A stretch of DNA of 49,182 nucleotides from Bacteroidota bacterium (GTDB lineage Bacteria; Bacteroidota; Bacteroidia; 2-12-FULL-35-15). A program made the position numbers and the translations under genes. The notes under the pieces were generated by a model, which made no database searches, was not told the DNA's origin, and was given only the letters and a program-made list of their open reading frames with translations. Where the stretch lies: NCBI GenBank assembly GCA_021323165.1, contig JAJTCJ010000051.1, positions 1 through 49,182 on the forward strand, given 5' to 3'. Positions 1 to 8,851 of this stretch are shown here, piece by piece; within the stretch, counting starts at the first letter, position 1; the number at the start of each line of letters is the position of its first letter.

Positions 1-31
1 AGCGAATATAATACAATTTGGCATTTCCTTA

Positions 32-1345
32 ATGAAAACAAAAACCTTAAAAAAGAACAAAGTAAATGTAGTTACACTTGGCTGTTCTAAAAACGTAGTC
101 GATAGTGAAGTATTGATGGGCCAGCTGAAAGCGAACAATTTTATTGTAGAGCATGAAAGCAATGATGAGGATTCAAGTATCGTCATTATTAATACTTGCG
201 GGTTTATTGATAATGCCAAACAGGAAAGTATTGATACTATAATCCGTTACGCGGACGCTAAAGCAGCCGGAAAGGTTGATAAGGTGTATGTTACCGGTTG
301 TCTAAGCGAAAGATATAAACCTGAACTGGAAAAAGAAATTCCTAATGTTGATGGTTATTTTGGAACACGTGAGTTGCCAAGGTTATTAAAAACATTAAAA
401 GCAGACTATAAACATGAGCTTGTAGGAGAGCGATTGTTAACCACCCCTCATCATTATTCATATTTCAAGATTGCGGAAGGCTGTGATCGTCCTTGCTCAT
501 TCTGTGCTATACCGCTTATGCGCGGAAACCATACTTCACGTCCTATTGAAGAATTGGTGAAAGAAGCAAAACATCTCGCGAAGAACGGCACCAAAGAGTT
601 TATGCTTATTGCACAGGATCTTACTTATTATGGTCTGGATCTTTATAAAAAGAGAAATCTTGCCGAGCTGTTAAGACAGCTTTCTGATGTGGAAGGTATT
701 GAATGGATTCGTCTGCATTATGCTTTCCCTGCCGGCTTTCCTATGGATGTTCTGGATGTTATGAATGAAAAAAAGAATATCTGTAATTATCTGGATATGC
801 CTCTGCAGCACATTACTGATAATATGCTGAAAAGTATGCGCAGAGGAACCACCAAACAGAAAACCATCGATCTTGTAAACCAGATCCGTGATAAAGTACC
901 AGGAATCGCTATCCGTACAACACTTATTGCCGGTTACCCGGGTGAAACCAAACAGGATCACCAGGAAATGCTTGAATGGGTTGAGCAAACCCGTTTCGAA
1001 CGTTTAGGGATCTTCGCTTATTCTCATGAAGAAAACACACATGCTTTCTCATTGAAAGATGACGTTCCTTCAAAAGTTAAACAAGCTCGCACTGAAGCCG
1101 TAATGGAACTGCAGCAGGGGATCTCTTTTGATCTTAATCAGAAAAAGATAGGGAACAGTTATAAAGTACTGTTTGATAAAAAGGAAGGGGATTATTTTAT
1201 TGGCCGTACTGAATTTGATTCCCCTGAAGTTGATAATGAAGTTTTGATAAGAGCAGATAAAGATTTTGTCAGGATTGGTGATTTTGCGAATGTAAAGATA
1301 ACTTCTGCTGAAGACTATGATCTTTACGCTGAACTTATCTCCTAA
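32..1345 (+). CDS. rimO: Ribosomal protein uS12 methylthiotransferase RimO
   Basis: Radical-SAM methylthiotransferase that adds a methylthio group to the conserved aspartate of ribosomal protein S12. The 437-residue length is normal for the family. The N-terminal UPF0004 domain shows its three iron-sulfur cysteines (C18 in LGCSKN, C56 in NTCGF, C90 in TGCLS). The radical-SAM CxxxCxxC motif is C151/C155/C158 in EGCDRPCSFC. A TRAM-like domain forms the last 65 or so residues. The LGCSKN and EGCDRPCSFCAIP motifs point to RimO rather than the tRNA enzyme MiaB. Only 31 bases of upstream sequence are in the window, containing ACAATTTG, a near match to the Bacteroidota -7 box. The gene stands alone ahead of the SiaC-like gene. 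Identity is certain at family level. Confidence 0.96.
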   Translation: MKTKTLKKNKVNVVTLGCSKNVVDSEVLMGQLKANNFIVEHESNDEDSSIVIINTCGFIDNAKQESIDTIIRYADAKAAGKVDKVYVTGCLSERYKPELEKEIPNVDGYFGTRELPRLLKTLKADYKHELVGERLLTTPHHYSYFKIAEGCDRPCSFCAIPLMRGNHTSRPIEELVKEAKHLAKNGTKEFMLIAQDLTYYGLDLYKKRNLAELLRQLSDVEGIEWIRLHYAFPAGFPMDVLDVMNEKKNICNYLDMPLQHITDNMLKSMRRGTTKQKTIDLVNQIRDKVPGIAIRTTLIAGYPGETKQDHQEMLEWVEQTRFERLGIFAYSHEENTHAFSLKDDVPSKVKQARTEAVMELQQGISFDLNQKKIGNSYKVLFDKKEGDYFIGRTEFDSPEVDNEVLIRADKDFVRIGDFANVKITSAEDYDLYAELIS

Positions 1346-1423
1346 GCCATAGCGGCCAAAAGAGTAAGTTTATTTAAATATAATCTCCTTTATTTCACTT
1401 AAAGGTTCTATTTTAGTGTCGGA

Positions 1424-1813
1424 ATGCTGAAAGAAATTAAAATAAACCGCTCTGATATCTATCCCGATATAACGTTGGATAAAGAGAACGGGATCTTTGA
1501 GATAAAAGGCATTTCACTTCCTTCCAACGGCAAAGAGTTCTATCAGCCTGTACTGGATTTCATTGCTGAATACGCACTTGAGCCTAACCAGGTAACTCAT
1601 TTTATTTTTAATCTCAGGTATTTCAATATTACTTCTTCGAAGATGATTCTCTTTATTCTTTATAAATTAAAAGAATTAAATGACGGGGGAAAATCAGTTC
1701 TTATCACCTGGTGTTATGATGATGAAGATATTCATGAAGCCGGAAAAGACTTTGAACACATGGTATCCATTCCATTTCAATTCAAAGAGGTTTATCCCGA
1801 AAAGCTTAATTGA
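1424..1813 (+). CDS. SiaC-family regulatory phosphoprotein (DUF1987)
   Basis: A 129-residue protein of the SiaC/DUF1987 family. In Pseudomonas, SiaC is phosphorylated on a threonine by the kinase SiaB and dephosphorylated by the PP2C phosphatase SiaA; the unphosphorylated form stimulates a diguanylate cyclase. The family's phospho-acceptor segment is visible as YFNITSSK (T70, S71, S72). The whole domain is present with no signal peptide, so the protein is cytoplasmic. No siaA, siaB or cyclase gene is adjacent. It lies 78 bp after rimO and converges on the Nudix gene with no spacing, the next gene's stop codon starting at the following base. Two SpoIIE-type phosphatases 43 kb away are possible but unproven partners. 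Confidence 0.85.
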   Translation: MLKEIKINRSDIYPDITLDKENGIFEIKGISLPSNGKEFYQPVLDFIAEYALEPNQVTHFIFNLRYFNITSSKMILFILYKLKELNDGGKSVLITWCYDDEDIHEAGKDFEHMVSIPFQFKEVYPEKLN

Positions 1814-2377
1814 TCAGAGTTTACCTTCAAGCATCAGTAATTTTGCTTTAAGAACTCCTGCAACTGTCATACTGTCCGTAACTTCACCATTCTGTACCAT
1901 TTTGTAAAGCTCATCAAAATGTAATTTCCGCACTTCTAATTTTTCATCATCTTCCGGCTCGGCTTCTCCATAGCTCAGATCCTGCGCTACGTAAAGAATG
2001 CAGAATTCGTCACTAACCGAATTACTAAGATGCATCTCCTGGATCTTGGTCCATTTAGCTGCTTTAATTCCTGTTTCTTCGTGCAATTCGCGTTTTGCTG
2101 ATTCTAAGGGAGCAACATCAAGATGGCCTCCGCCCTCCGGCATTTCCCAGGAATACTGATTGATCGGGAATCTGAATTGTCCGACTATATAAGTGTTATA
2201 ATCTTTATCAAGCGGTAATATTCCGATAGCCAGATTTTTAAAATGCACCACAGAATAGGTTGCAGGATTCCCGTTAGGATTTAAAACATAATGTTTTGTT
2301 AGGCCTATCCATGGCGACTCATATACACTTTCAGATGATAATGTTGTCCAGGGATTCTTGTGTTCTTGATCGTTCAT
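1814..2377 (-). CDS. Nudix hydrolase, probable ADP-ribose/nucleoside-diphosphate-sugar pyrophosphatase
   Basis: A 187-residue cytoplasmic Nudix protein of the ADP-ribose pyrophosphatase type, which cleaves nucleoside diphosphates linked to a second moiety. The Nudix box spans about residues 82-104, with the metal-binding core RELHEETGI (R96, E97, E100, E101) intact. The first glutamate of the classical Gx5E element is replaced by valine (V88), a tolerated variation. The upstream WEMPEGG stretch is typical of the ADP-ribose/GDP-mannose hydrolase branch. The substrate cannot be read from sequence. The gene is divergent from bshC, and its 3' end abuts the SiaC-like gene. Confidence 0.88.
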   Translation of the reverse strand: MNDQEHKNPWTTLSSESVYESPWIGLTKHYVLNPNGNPATYSVVHFKNLAIGILPLDKDYNTYIVGQFRFPINQYSWEMPEGGGHLDVAPLESAKRELHEETGIKAAKWTKIQEMHLSNSVSDEFCILYVAQDLSYGEAEPEDDEKLEVRKLHFDELYKMVQNGEVTDSMTVAGVLKAKLLMLEGKL

Positions 2378-2458
2378 TCTCTTTTATTTAATCATAATTA
2401 AACATTCTCCGAGGCCATTCAACAATGCCTCTAAAATTGTTATCTTTACATAATATTT

Positions 2459-4024
2459 ATGCCATTCAAAAAGACTCAAATAAATCTCTCAGAAACAAAG
2501 CAGTTTTCGAAACTGATCGTGGATTATATTAATGCTGACGAAAAGTTAAGAAAGTTCTATTCTTATCTTCCTGATATTTCTTCATTTGAACAGGTAATTG
2601 AAGACCATTCAAAAGTAAGCATTAATCGGGAGTTATTGGCCGATGTCCTTAATGATCAATATGCTTCCCGGATTAAAATTATTGAAACTGATTATCAAAA
2701 AACAAGATCGAATATTGATCTTCTTAAAGAATCTACAACTTTTACTGTATGTACAGGTCATCAGCTCTGCCTTTTTACAGGTCCTTTATATTTTCTATAT
2801 AAGATCATTTCAACGATCAATCTTTCTGAAGCCCTAAGAACGAAATATCCTCAGTACAATTTTGTTCCTGTTTACTGGATGGCATCTGAAGATCATGACT
2901 TCGAAGAAATCAACCATGTTCATTTGTTTGGAAAAACACTTAAATGGAATGAGGCTGCAAAAGGTGCTGTGGGAAGGCTTGCGACATCCTCACTTGCAAA
3001 TGTGGTAGAAGAATTAAAAGTTATTGCCGGTGATTCTAAATATACAGATGAGCTCATTCATTTATTTGAAGACTCCTACTTGAAACATGATAATCTTGCA
3101 GATGCAACCCGTTATCTTGTGCATGCACTATTCGGAGAATATGGCCTTGTTATAATCGATCCGGATGATAAACGTTTCAAAACTGAATTTCTTGATCTTA
3201 TAAAAATTGACATAAAGGAGCAGATCAATTATAAGATCGTCAATGAAACGATCTCAGAACTTGAGAAAATTGGAGTAAAACCCCAGGTTAATCCCAGAGA
3301 GATAAATGTTTTTCATTTAACCGATCAAGATCGCGTAAGGATTGAGCAGTCCACAACTGAAACATTAAGTTTAAATCCTGAAGAATACAGTCCGAATGTT
3401 GTATTGCGCCCCTTGTATCAGCAAATGATCCTGCCTAATATTGCATATATTGGCGGACCCGGAGAAATAGCGTACTGGCTTGAATACAAGGCAATGTTCG
3501 AATATCATAAGATCATTTATCCTGCACTGATTCCGCGTAATTTTGCAGCGTTGATAGATGAAAAATCTGTTCAGCAATTGGATAAAATGGGATTTTCTTT
3601 TACTGACCTTTTTAAAGAAGTTGATATTCTTATCAAAGAATATATTAATAAAAATACATCAACGGATCTGTCGTTTAATGGCGAAGAAGCAAAGCTCACT
3701 TCCTTGTTCAGAGAAATATCTGAAAAGGTATCTGAACTTGATCCAACATTAAAGGCCTCGGTGGAGGCTGAATTACAGAAGGTTTTGAGCTCGGTCAGAT
3801 CAATAGAAGGAAAACTTTTACGCGCTGCTAAGCAAAAGCAGGAAACCAGCCTGAATCAGATCAAAAAATTGAAAGATAAATTCTTTCCTGATGGAAATCT
3901 CCAGGAAAGATTTGAAAATTTTACTCCATACTATCTTAAGAACGGCAAACAATTCATTGCTGATCTTAAAAAAGAATTTGATCCATTGAAATTTGAAATG
4001 TTGATTTTAGAAATTAAGAATTGA
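2459..4024 (+). CDS. bshC: Bacillithiol biosynthesis cysteine-adding enzyme BshC
   Basis: BshC catalyses the last step of bacillithiol synthesis, adding cysteine to glucosaminyl-malate. At 521 residues it matches the family. Hallmarks are the TGHQLCLFTGPLY segment around residues 99-111, the WMASEDHDFEEINH segment near residue 140, IGGPGEIAYW in the middle, and a charged coiled-coil region toward the C-terminus. A -7-like sequence TATCTTTA (2441-2448) lies 10 bases before the ATG, predicting a very short 5' leader. The stop codon overlaps the TTG start of queE by 4 bp. bshA and bshB are not in this window. Bacillithiol is the low-molecular-weight thiol of many Bacteroidota and Firmicutes. Confidence 0.95.
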   Translation: MPFKKTQINLSETKQFSKLIVDYINADEKLRKFYSYLPDISSFEQVIEDHSKVSINRELLADVLNDQYASRIKIIETDYQKTRSNIDLLKESTTFTVCTGHQLCLFTGPLYFLYKIISTINLSEALRTKYPQYNFVPVYWMASEDHDFEEINHVHLFGKTLKWNEAAKGAVGRLATSSLANVVEELKVIAGDSKYTDELIHLFEDSYLKHDNLADATRYLVHALFGEYGLVIIDPDDKRFKTEFLDLIKIDIKEQINYKIVNETISELEKIGVKPQVNPREINVFHLTDQDRVRIEQSTTETLSLNPEEYSPNVVLRPLYQQMILPNIAYIGGPGEIAYWLEYKAMFEYHKIIYPALIPRNFAALIDEKSVQQLDKMGFSFTDLFKEVDILIKEYINKNTSTDLSFNGEEAKLTSLFREISEKVSELDPTLKASVEAELQKVLSSVRSIEGKLLRAAKQKQETSLNQIKKLKDKFFPDGNLQERFENFTPYYLKNGKQFIADLKKEFDPLKFEMLILEIKN

Positions 4025-4659
4025 AACAAGAAATAAAAAATAAAGAATTGCTTGAACAAGGCCTCGAGCTTCCATTAATGGAAGAGTTTTATACGATCCA
4101 GGGCGAAGGCTTCCATTCCGGAAAATCAGCTTACTTTATAAGAGTAGGCGGTTGCGATGTGGGATGTCACTGGTGTGATGTAAAGGAAAGCTGGGATGCA
4201 TCGCTGCATCCGCTTACTAAAACAGATCTTATCGTTGAGAACGCATCAAAATTTCCTGGTAAAGCGGTGGTTGTTACTGGTGGTGAGCCAAGTATGTATA
4301 ATTTAGAATACATCACAAAAGAATTAAAAGCTAGAGGTATTCAGACGTTCATTGAAACTTCAGGAGCTTATAAATTAACCGGTGCTTGGGATTGGGTCTG
4401 TCTTTCTCCGAAAAAGACCAGTCCTCCAATGCCTGAAAATTATCCTCTTGCAAGTGAGCTGAAGATCATCGTTCATAATAAAAATGATTTTGATTGGGCG
4501 GAAAAGCATGCTGCATTGGTAAGTCCTCAATGCAAACTTTTTCTTCAGCCTGAATGGAGTAAATCAAAGGAAATGATGCCATTGATTGTAGATTACGTAA
4601 TGGCAAATCCAAAGTGGAATGTTTCCCTGCAGACACATAAATACATGAATATTCCATAA
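4021..4659 (+). CDS. queE: 7-carboxy-7-deazaguanine synthase QueE
   Basis: Radical-SAM enzyme that converts 6-carboxytetrahydropterin to 7-carboxy-7-deazaguanine in the queuosine pathway. The radical-SAM cysteines are C45, C49 and C52 in GGCDVGCHWCDV; the substrate and SAM motifs EEFYTIQGEG and VTGGEPSMYN are present. At 212 residues it is close to the Bacteroidota form. The start chosen is TTG at 4021, overlapping the bshC stop (TTGA). An in-frame ATG at 4078 would remove 19 residues and sits right before the conserved EEFYTIQGEG segment, so the upstream start is more likely. The overlap implies translational coupling to bshC. No other que gene is nearby. Confidence 0.94.
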   Translation: MKQEIKNKELLEQGLELPLMEEFYTIQGEGFHSGKSAYFIRVGGCDVGCHWCDVKESWDASLHPLTKTDLIVENASKFPGKAVVVTGGEPSMYNLEYITKELKARGIQTFIETSGAYKLTGAWDWVCLSPKKTSPPMPENYPLASELKIIVHNKNDFDWAEKHAALVSPQCKLFLQPEWSKSKEMMPLIVDYVMANPKWNVSLQTHKYMNIP

Positions 4660-4724
4660 TGGAATGATTTATGGTTTATAACGCGGTTGAATTCAATTAT
4701 TTTAAAAAGAAATATTTAATACAG

Positions 4725-6677
4725 ATGAAAAATATATTCTTCCTTATCACACTCATAGGTTTGTTTTTTTCCTGTAAAGCTCAATTGCCTCCCGGAGAAT
4801 ATACCTCAAAAAATAAAAAAGCGATCGCGCATTTTGAAAATGCAATGAAATTATATCAGCAGCAAAAAGATGATGATGCTAAAGAGGCTTTATTGAAAGC
4901 AGTTGAAAAGGACAGTACTTTTATCGAACCGCACTTGTTACTTGCTGAGATCTATCAGATAAAAGGAAATATTCCGGCAGCAATTAAAGAATATGAAAAG
5001 GCCATACGGATAAGTCCGGATTTTAACATTAACAACTTTTATAATATTGGTCGTCTCGAAATGAAGATCGGAGATTACAAAAATGCGAAAGTTGATTTTG
5101 AACGTTTTTTGAAAAAGCAACATATTAATCCCGATTCAAGAGAAATTGCAGAAAGAAATGTTGAGAACTGCAATTTTGCTTTGGATGCGATAAATAATCC
5201 TAAACCTTTTAAACCTCTGAATTTAGGTGAAGGAATCAATACTGACCTTGATGAATATTTCCCTGCGATCACTGCTGATGATCAAACCTTTTTGTTTACA
5301 AGAAATAACAGAACAGAACGCATTGCAACTCAGGAAGATTTTATGATCAGCAAAAAGGCAAATGGGGCCTGGCAAAAAGCTTATTTGATTCCGAGTGCCG
5401 GAATTAACACTCAGGGTAATGAAGGTGCTCCGAGTTTGTCTGTGGACGGACAGATATTATTTTTTACTGTCTGCCAGGACCAGACAGGTAGTTTTGGCCC
5501 GGGTAGAAAAGGATATGGCGGATGTGATATCTTTTATGCACAGAAGGTTGGAGATGCATGGTCAAAGCCATATAATTTAGGAACCACTGTCAATACTCAA
5601 TTTCGTGAAACCCAACCATCTTTTTCTGCTGATGGTAAAAGCCTGTACTTTGCAAGTAATCGTCCTGGCGGAATGGGTGAACATGATATTTACGTTTCAG
5701 AATTAAATCCTGATGGAAGTTGGGGAAGACCATCAAATCTGGGAAAAAATGTAAATTCAAAAGGTGACGAACAATCTGTTTTTATTCATCCGGACGGCCG
5801 TACATTATATTTCAGTTCTAACGGAAGAGTGGGTATGGGCGGCTATGACATATACCTGGTAAGGAAGGATAATAAGGGTGTTTGGGGAACACCTGTTAAT
5901 CTTGGATATCCATTGAATACTTATGGGGATGAAAATAGTTTATTGGTTGGAGCATCAGGAGACATTGCTTATTTCGCATCTAACAGAGCAGGGGGACTAG
6001 GCGGACTGGATATGTACAAATTTGAACTATATAAAGAAGCCCGTCCAGACCTCATTACATATTTAAAAGGAAAGGTTTACGATGTACGATCAAATGCTCC
6101 ATTAGGAGCACACTTTGAGCTTATCGATCTTGAAACAGCTAAAACGGTTATTGAATCTGACGCGAACAGCGGTAATGGTGAATTCCTCGTTACATTGCCG
6201 GTGGATAAGAACTATGCATTAAATGTTTCAATGCCGGGCTACCTTTTCTATTCAGAGAACTTCGCACTTAAGGAACTTACTGATAAAACAAAACCTTTCT
6301 TAATGGATGTTCCAATGCAGCCGATTGATACCGGTTATGTGATTGAGTTAAAGAATGTATTTTTTGAAACAGCTAAATTCGATCTTAAACCACAGTCCAA
6401 AGCAGAGCTGAATAAACTGATCACATTTCTTAATGCAAATAAAAATATTCGTGGTGAGTTAAGCGGTCATACCGATAACGTGGGTGATAAAAAACTGAAT
6501 ATGACTCTTTCTTTAAACAGAGCAAGAACTGTTTATGATTATCTGGTAGCAAATGGAGTAGATGCCAGGCGATTGACCTATAAAGGTTATGGCGACACCA
6601 AACCTAAAGTGAAAAACGATTCAGAAACTAACCGTGCAATTAATCGAAGAACGGAATTTAAAGTTGTCAGCAAATAA
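4725..6677 (+). CDS. PorE-like OmpA-family lipoprotein (TPR, PD40 propeller, CRD, OmpA domains)
   Basis: A 650-residue outer-membrane lipoprotein. The start at 4725 gives a lipoprotein signal ending LIGLFFSC (C17); the frame is open upstream to 4671, but that extension would bury the signal. Domain order: TPR repeats (about 25-140), WD40-like PD40 beta-propeller with repeated LYFSSNRxGGxGxYDIY-type blades (about 165-430), a carboxypeptidase-regulatory-like domain (about 440-525), then an OmpA peptidoglycan-binding domain (about 535-650, with SGHTDNVGDKKLN and NRRTEF). This order matches PorE (PG1058) of Porphyromonas, which links the type IX secretion machine to peptidoglycan. The protein may be PorE itself or one of the paralogues common in the phylum. 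Confidence 0.82.
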   Translation: MKNIFFLITLIGLFFSCKAQLPPGEYTSKNKKAIAHFENAMKLYQQQKDDDAKEALLKAVEKDSTFIEPHLLLAEIYQIKGNIPAAIKEYEKAIRISPDFNINNFYNIGRLEMKIGDYKNAKVDFERFLKKQHINPDSREIAERNVENCNFALDAINNPKPFKPLNLGEGINTDLDEYFPAITADDQTFLFTRNNRTERIATQEDFMISKKANGAWQKAYLIPSAGINTQGNEGAPSLSVDGQILFFTVCQDQTGSFGPGRKGYGGCDIFYAQKVGDAWSKPYNLGTTVNTQFRETQPSFSADGKSLYFASNRPGGMGEHDIYVSELNPDGSWGRPSNLGKNVNSKGDEQSVFIHPDGRTLYFSSNGRVGMGGYDIYLVRKDNKGVWGTPVNLGYPLNTYGDENSLLVGASGDIAYFASNRAGGLGGLDMYKFELYKEARPDLITYLKGKVYDVRSNAPLGAHFELIDLETAKTVIESDANSGNGEFLVTLPVDKNYALNVSMPGYLFYSENFALKELTDKTKPFLMDVPMQPIDTGYVIELKNVFFETAKFDLKPQSKAELNKLITFLNANKNIRGELSGHTDNVGDKKLNMTLSLNRARTVYDYLVANGVDARRLTYKGYGDTKPKVKNDSETNRAINRRTEFKVVSK

Positions 6678-6721
6678 AAAATTTCGGTATAAAAATTGAT
6701 ATTAAAGGGAAAAAAAATATT

Positions 6722-7153
6722 ATGAAAAAATTATTGTTGGTTATTCTTCCCGTTTCGTTCCTCTTATTCTCTTTCTATCAGCAGGAAGCCATTAAAAAGG
6801 AAAATTTAAAAGATCCTAAAGAGCTTGCTGCTCAGTTAAATGATCCTAAGGCTGTAAAACCTGTAGTTTATAATGTCGGGCCTGTTGATCAGATCAAAAC
6901 TGCTATAAATACCGGTGCTGCAAGCACTGAAGAAGGATTTAAGAAATTTCGTTTTGAAGTTTCGAAGATCAGCAAGGATAAAGAAGTTGTTGTTTATTGC
7001 GGTTGCTGCACAGCTTCTAACTGTCCTAATATCAGGCCTGCTCATAAGTATTTAGTGGATCAGGGTTTTAAGAAAGCAAAGATCCTTGATATCCCAACCG
7101 GAATTAAAGAAGATTGGGTTCAGAAAGATTATCCTGTGGAAGGAAAGAATTAA
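6722..7153 (+). CDS. Secreted or membrane-anchored rhodanese-like protein
   Basis: A 143-residue protein with an N-terminal hydrophobic segment (residues 3-18) and a rhodanese-like fold. The active-site loop is unusual: VVVYCGCCTASNCPNIRPA, with C93, C95, C96 and C101. In standard rhodaneses a single cysteine starts a six-residue CxxxxR loop. The extra cysteines suggest a redox or metal-linked role rather than simple sulfur transfer, but this is inference. It follows the PorE-like gene by 44 bp and may be co-transcribed. Its stop overlaps the stop of the convergent MORN-like gene by 3 bases. Confidence 0.75.
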   Translation: MKKLLLVILPVSFLLFSFYQQEAIKKENLKDPKELAAQLNDPKAVKPVVYNVGPVDQIKTAINTGAASTEEGFKKFRFEVSKISKDKEVVVYCGCCTASNCPNIRPAHKYLVDQGFKKAKILDIPTGIKEDWVQKDYPVEGKN

Positions 7154-8118
7154 TTATAATTTGCTGTATCATTAAGGCTTGAAGGATCAATTTCTTTCAG
7201 GCCTTTTTCTTTTCTTCTTTGATTCAGCTCTTCCTTCTTCTCAATGGGGTAATAGAATATCTGATTCAGTTTTTCATCATAACGATACTGGGTACCATAT
7301 AGCTGTTTTTCTTTTTTTGCGACTTTTACTTTGTCAACAAAAAATACCACATCATCCCATTCGAGTTCTTTTTTATCAGCAGCATTCACAATAAGATCAT
7401 GATACTTCTCTTTAAATTTAATGTTTGATGAGCTGATGATTGAGAATGCTATAGCGTACTCTTCACCCACAAGTGTTTTACCCGGATAACCGTATTGCAC
7501 GATGATCTTATCAAGATCTTCTAAAATTTTTAAAGCATTCAGATTGCTCAAAGAAACAATTCTCTCATATTCCTCTGACCTGATGCCGAATTTTTGCTGC
7601 GTGATTGTTATTGAATCTGAATATTTAAAAAACGCAGTATTAATTTCCTGCATTGTTTTAGTCAGGGAATCGTTTTGAATTGTTTTATCATTATTACGAA
7701 CGCCTGACTCAGAAATTTTATAACCTTCTTTATAAAACTGCTTTTTGACCAATAAACCCATGGTATCGCAAACATTCCAATTTCCATAATAATAATAGTG
7801 GATCAACCGATCATCGACTATGGTTTTAGCCTTTCCTTTCTTTTTCAGGTTTCCGTTAGAATGATAAAATTTAATATATGTTTTTCTGAAAAAGTGTTTT
7901 TCTTTTTTCGTTAATCGTCCGAGTTCGTCATAATACCTCCAGGTGCCTTTCGGGATGCCCTTTCTGTATTTGCCGATATTATCAATTACCTTATGAGTAC
8001 TGTCTTGGTATATGATCCAGATTCCATGACGTTCATTGTGTTTAAGTTTATTTATTTTTTGAGAGAATGAGAAATAAGGAAATAGCAGAGTGATCAATAA
8101 AAAACAATATTTGATCAT
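7150..8118 (-). CDS. Secreted MORN-variant (YwqK-like) repeat protein
   Basis: A 322-residue protein with a clear signal peptide (MIKYCFLLITLLFPYFSFSQ). Residues 25-140 carry MORN-variant repeats of the kind seen in YwqK-family proteins (HGIWIIYQDSTHK, PKGTWRYYDELGRL, KFYHSNGNLKKKGK). The C-terminal half is a charged helical region of no recognised family. The repeats are common in secreted Bacteroidota proteins of unknown role. The gene is on the same strand as the YrdC-like gene, 46 bp upstream, and converges on the rhodanese gene. No function is assigned. Confidence 0.65.
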   Translation of the reverse strand: MIKYCFLLITLLFPYFSFSQKINKLKHNERHGIWIIYQDSTHKVIDNIGKYRKGIPKGTWRYYDELGRLTKKEKHFFRKTYIKFYHSNGNLKKKGKAKTIVDDRLIHYYYYGNWNVCDTMGLLVKKQFYKEGYKISESGVRNNDKTIQNDSLTKTMQEINTAFFKYSDSITITQQKFGIRSEEYERIVSLSNLNALKILEDLDKIIVQYGYPGKTLVGEEYAIAFSIISSSNIKFKEKYHDLIVNAADKKELEWDDVVFFVDKVKVAKKEKQLYGTQYRYDEKLNQIFYYPIEKKEELNQRRKEKGLKEIDPSSLNDTANYN

Positions 8119-8164
8119 TTTAAAAATTATTAAAAAGATAAGGGATGGTTTTTATAGAACTAAA

Positions 8165-8785
8165 TTATAAAAACTCTTCAAGGTTTCCTAATCCTTGTCT
8201 TAGGATCTCATAGCCACCATTTGAACAGTCCACTACTGTAGAGGCTTCGTTATTTCCGTATCCTCCAGCGATTACAATATCTACAAGGTCTTTATATTTA
8301 TCATAAATGTCCATCGGATCTGTGGTGTATTCCAGTACTTCATCTGCATCATGAACAGAAGTACTCATGATCGGACTACCAAGCTGTTTTACTATTTCAA
8401 GACAAATAGTATTGTTTGGAATTCTTATTCCAACAGTTTTTTTGTTGTTCCTGAATAATTTGGGAACACTGTTGTTTGCTTCAAGAATAAAAGTGAATGG
8501 CCCCGGCAAGGCTTTCTTCATTAGTTTATAGGTTGCGGTATCGATCGGCTTGGTAAAATCCGAGAGATGACTAAGGTCACTGCAGATAAAGGAAAAGTTT
8601 GCCTTTTCAGGGCTAATGCCTTTTAATTTACACACTCGTTCAACTGCTCTTTGGCGGTTTATATCACAGCCGATCCCATAAACAGTATCTGTAGGATAAA
8701 TAACTACACCACCATCACGCAGGCATTTAACTACCTGAGCGATCTCATCATAGTTTGGTTTGGCAGCGTTGATTCTTAATAACAT
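8165..8785 (-). CDS. YrdC/Sua5/YciO-family protein, threonylcarbamoyladenylate synthase-like
   Basis: A 206-residue single-domain YrdC-fold protein. TsaC/Sua5 members make threonylcarbamoyl-AMP for the t6A modification of tRNA. The fold's ligand-binding residues are visible: VVIYPTDTVYGIGCD, KGISPEKANFSFIC, LPGPFTFILEA, VGIRIPN and the late STVVDC. The FSFICSDLSHLSDF segment resembles the YciO clade, whose role is less certain than TsaC. A second YrdC-type gene elsewhere in the genome would indicate YciO. There is no Sua5 C-terminal domain. Confidence 0.85.
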   Translation of the reverse strand: MLLRINAAKPNYDEIAQVVKCLRDGGVVIYPTDTVYGIGCDINRQRAVERVCKLKGISPEKANFSFICSDLSHLSDFTKPIDTATYKLMKKALPGPFTFILEANNSVPKLFRNNKKTVGIRIPNNTICLEIVKQLGSPIMSTSVHDADEVLEYTTDPMDIYDKYKDLVDIVIAGGYGNNEASTVVDCSNGGYEILRQGLGNLEEFL

Positions 8786-8808
8786 TTGCAGGAGTTTGCA
8801 ATAAGCAC

Positions 8809-8839
8809 AATTAAAAAGCCCCTCTCTTTAGGAGAGGGG
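8809..8839 (-). terminator. Rho-independent terminator after the transaldolase gene
   Basis: An 8-bp perfect stem, CCCCTCTC (8819-8826) with GAGAGGGG (8832-8839), encloses a 5-base loop. On the minus strand it is followed by a T-tract (8817 downward). It lies just downstream of the transaldolase stop and before the YrdC-like gene. This C/G-rich arm is a recurrent intergenic element in Bacteroidota genomes (from memory). Confidence 0.75.
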
Positions 8840-8851
8840 TTGGGGTGAGAT

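Noticed and set aside
671-988. 105-codon minus frame inside rimO
   Set aside because: It is a shadow of rimO codons with no motif of its own.
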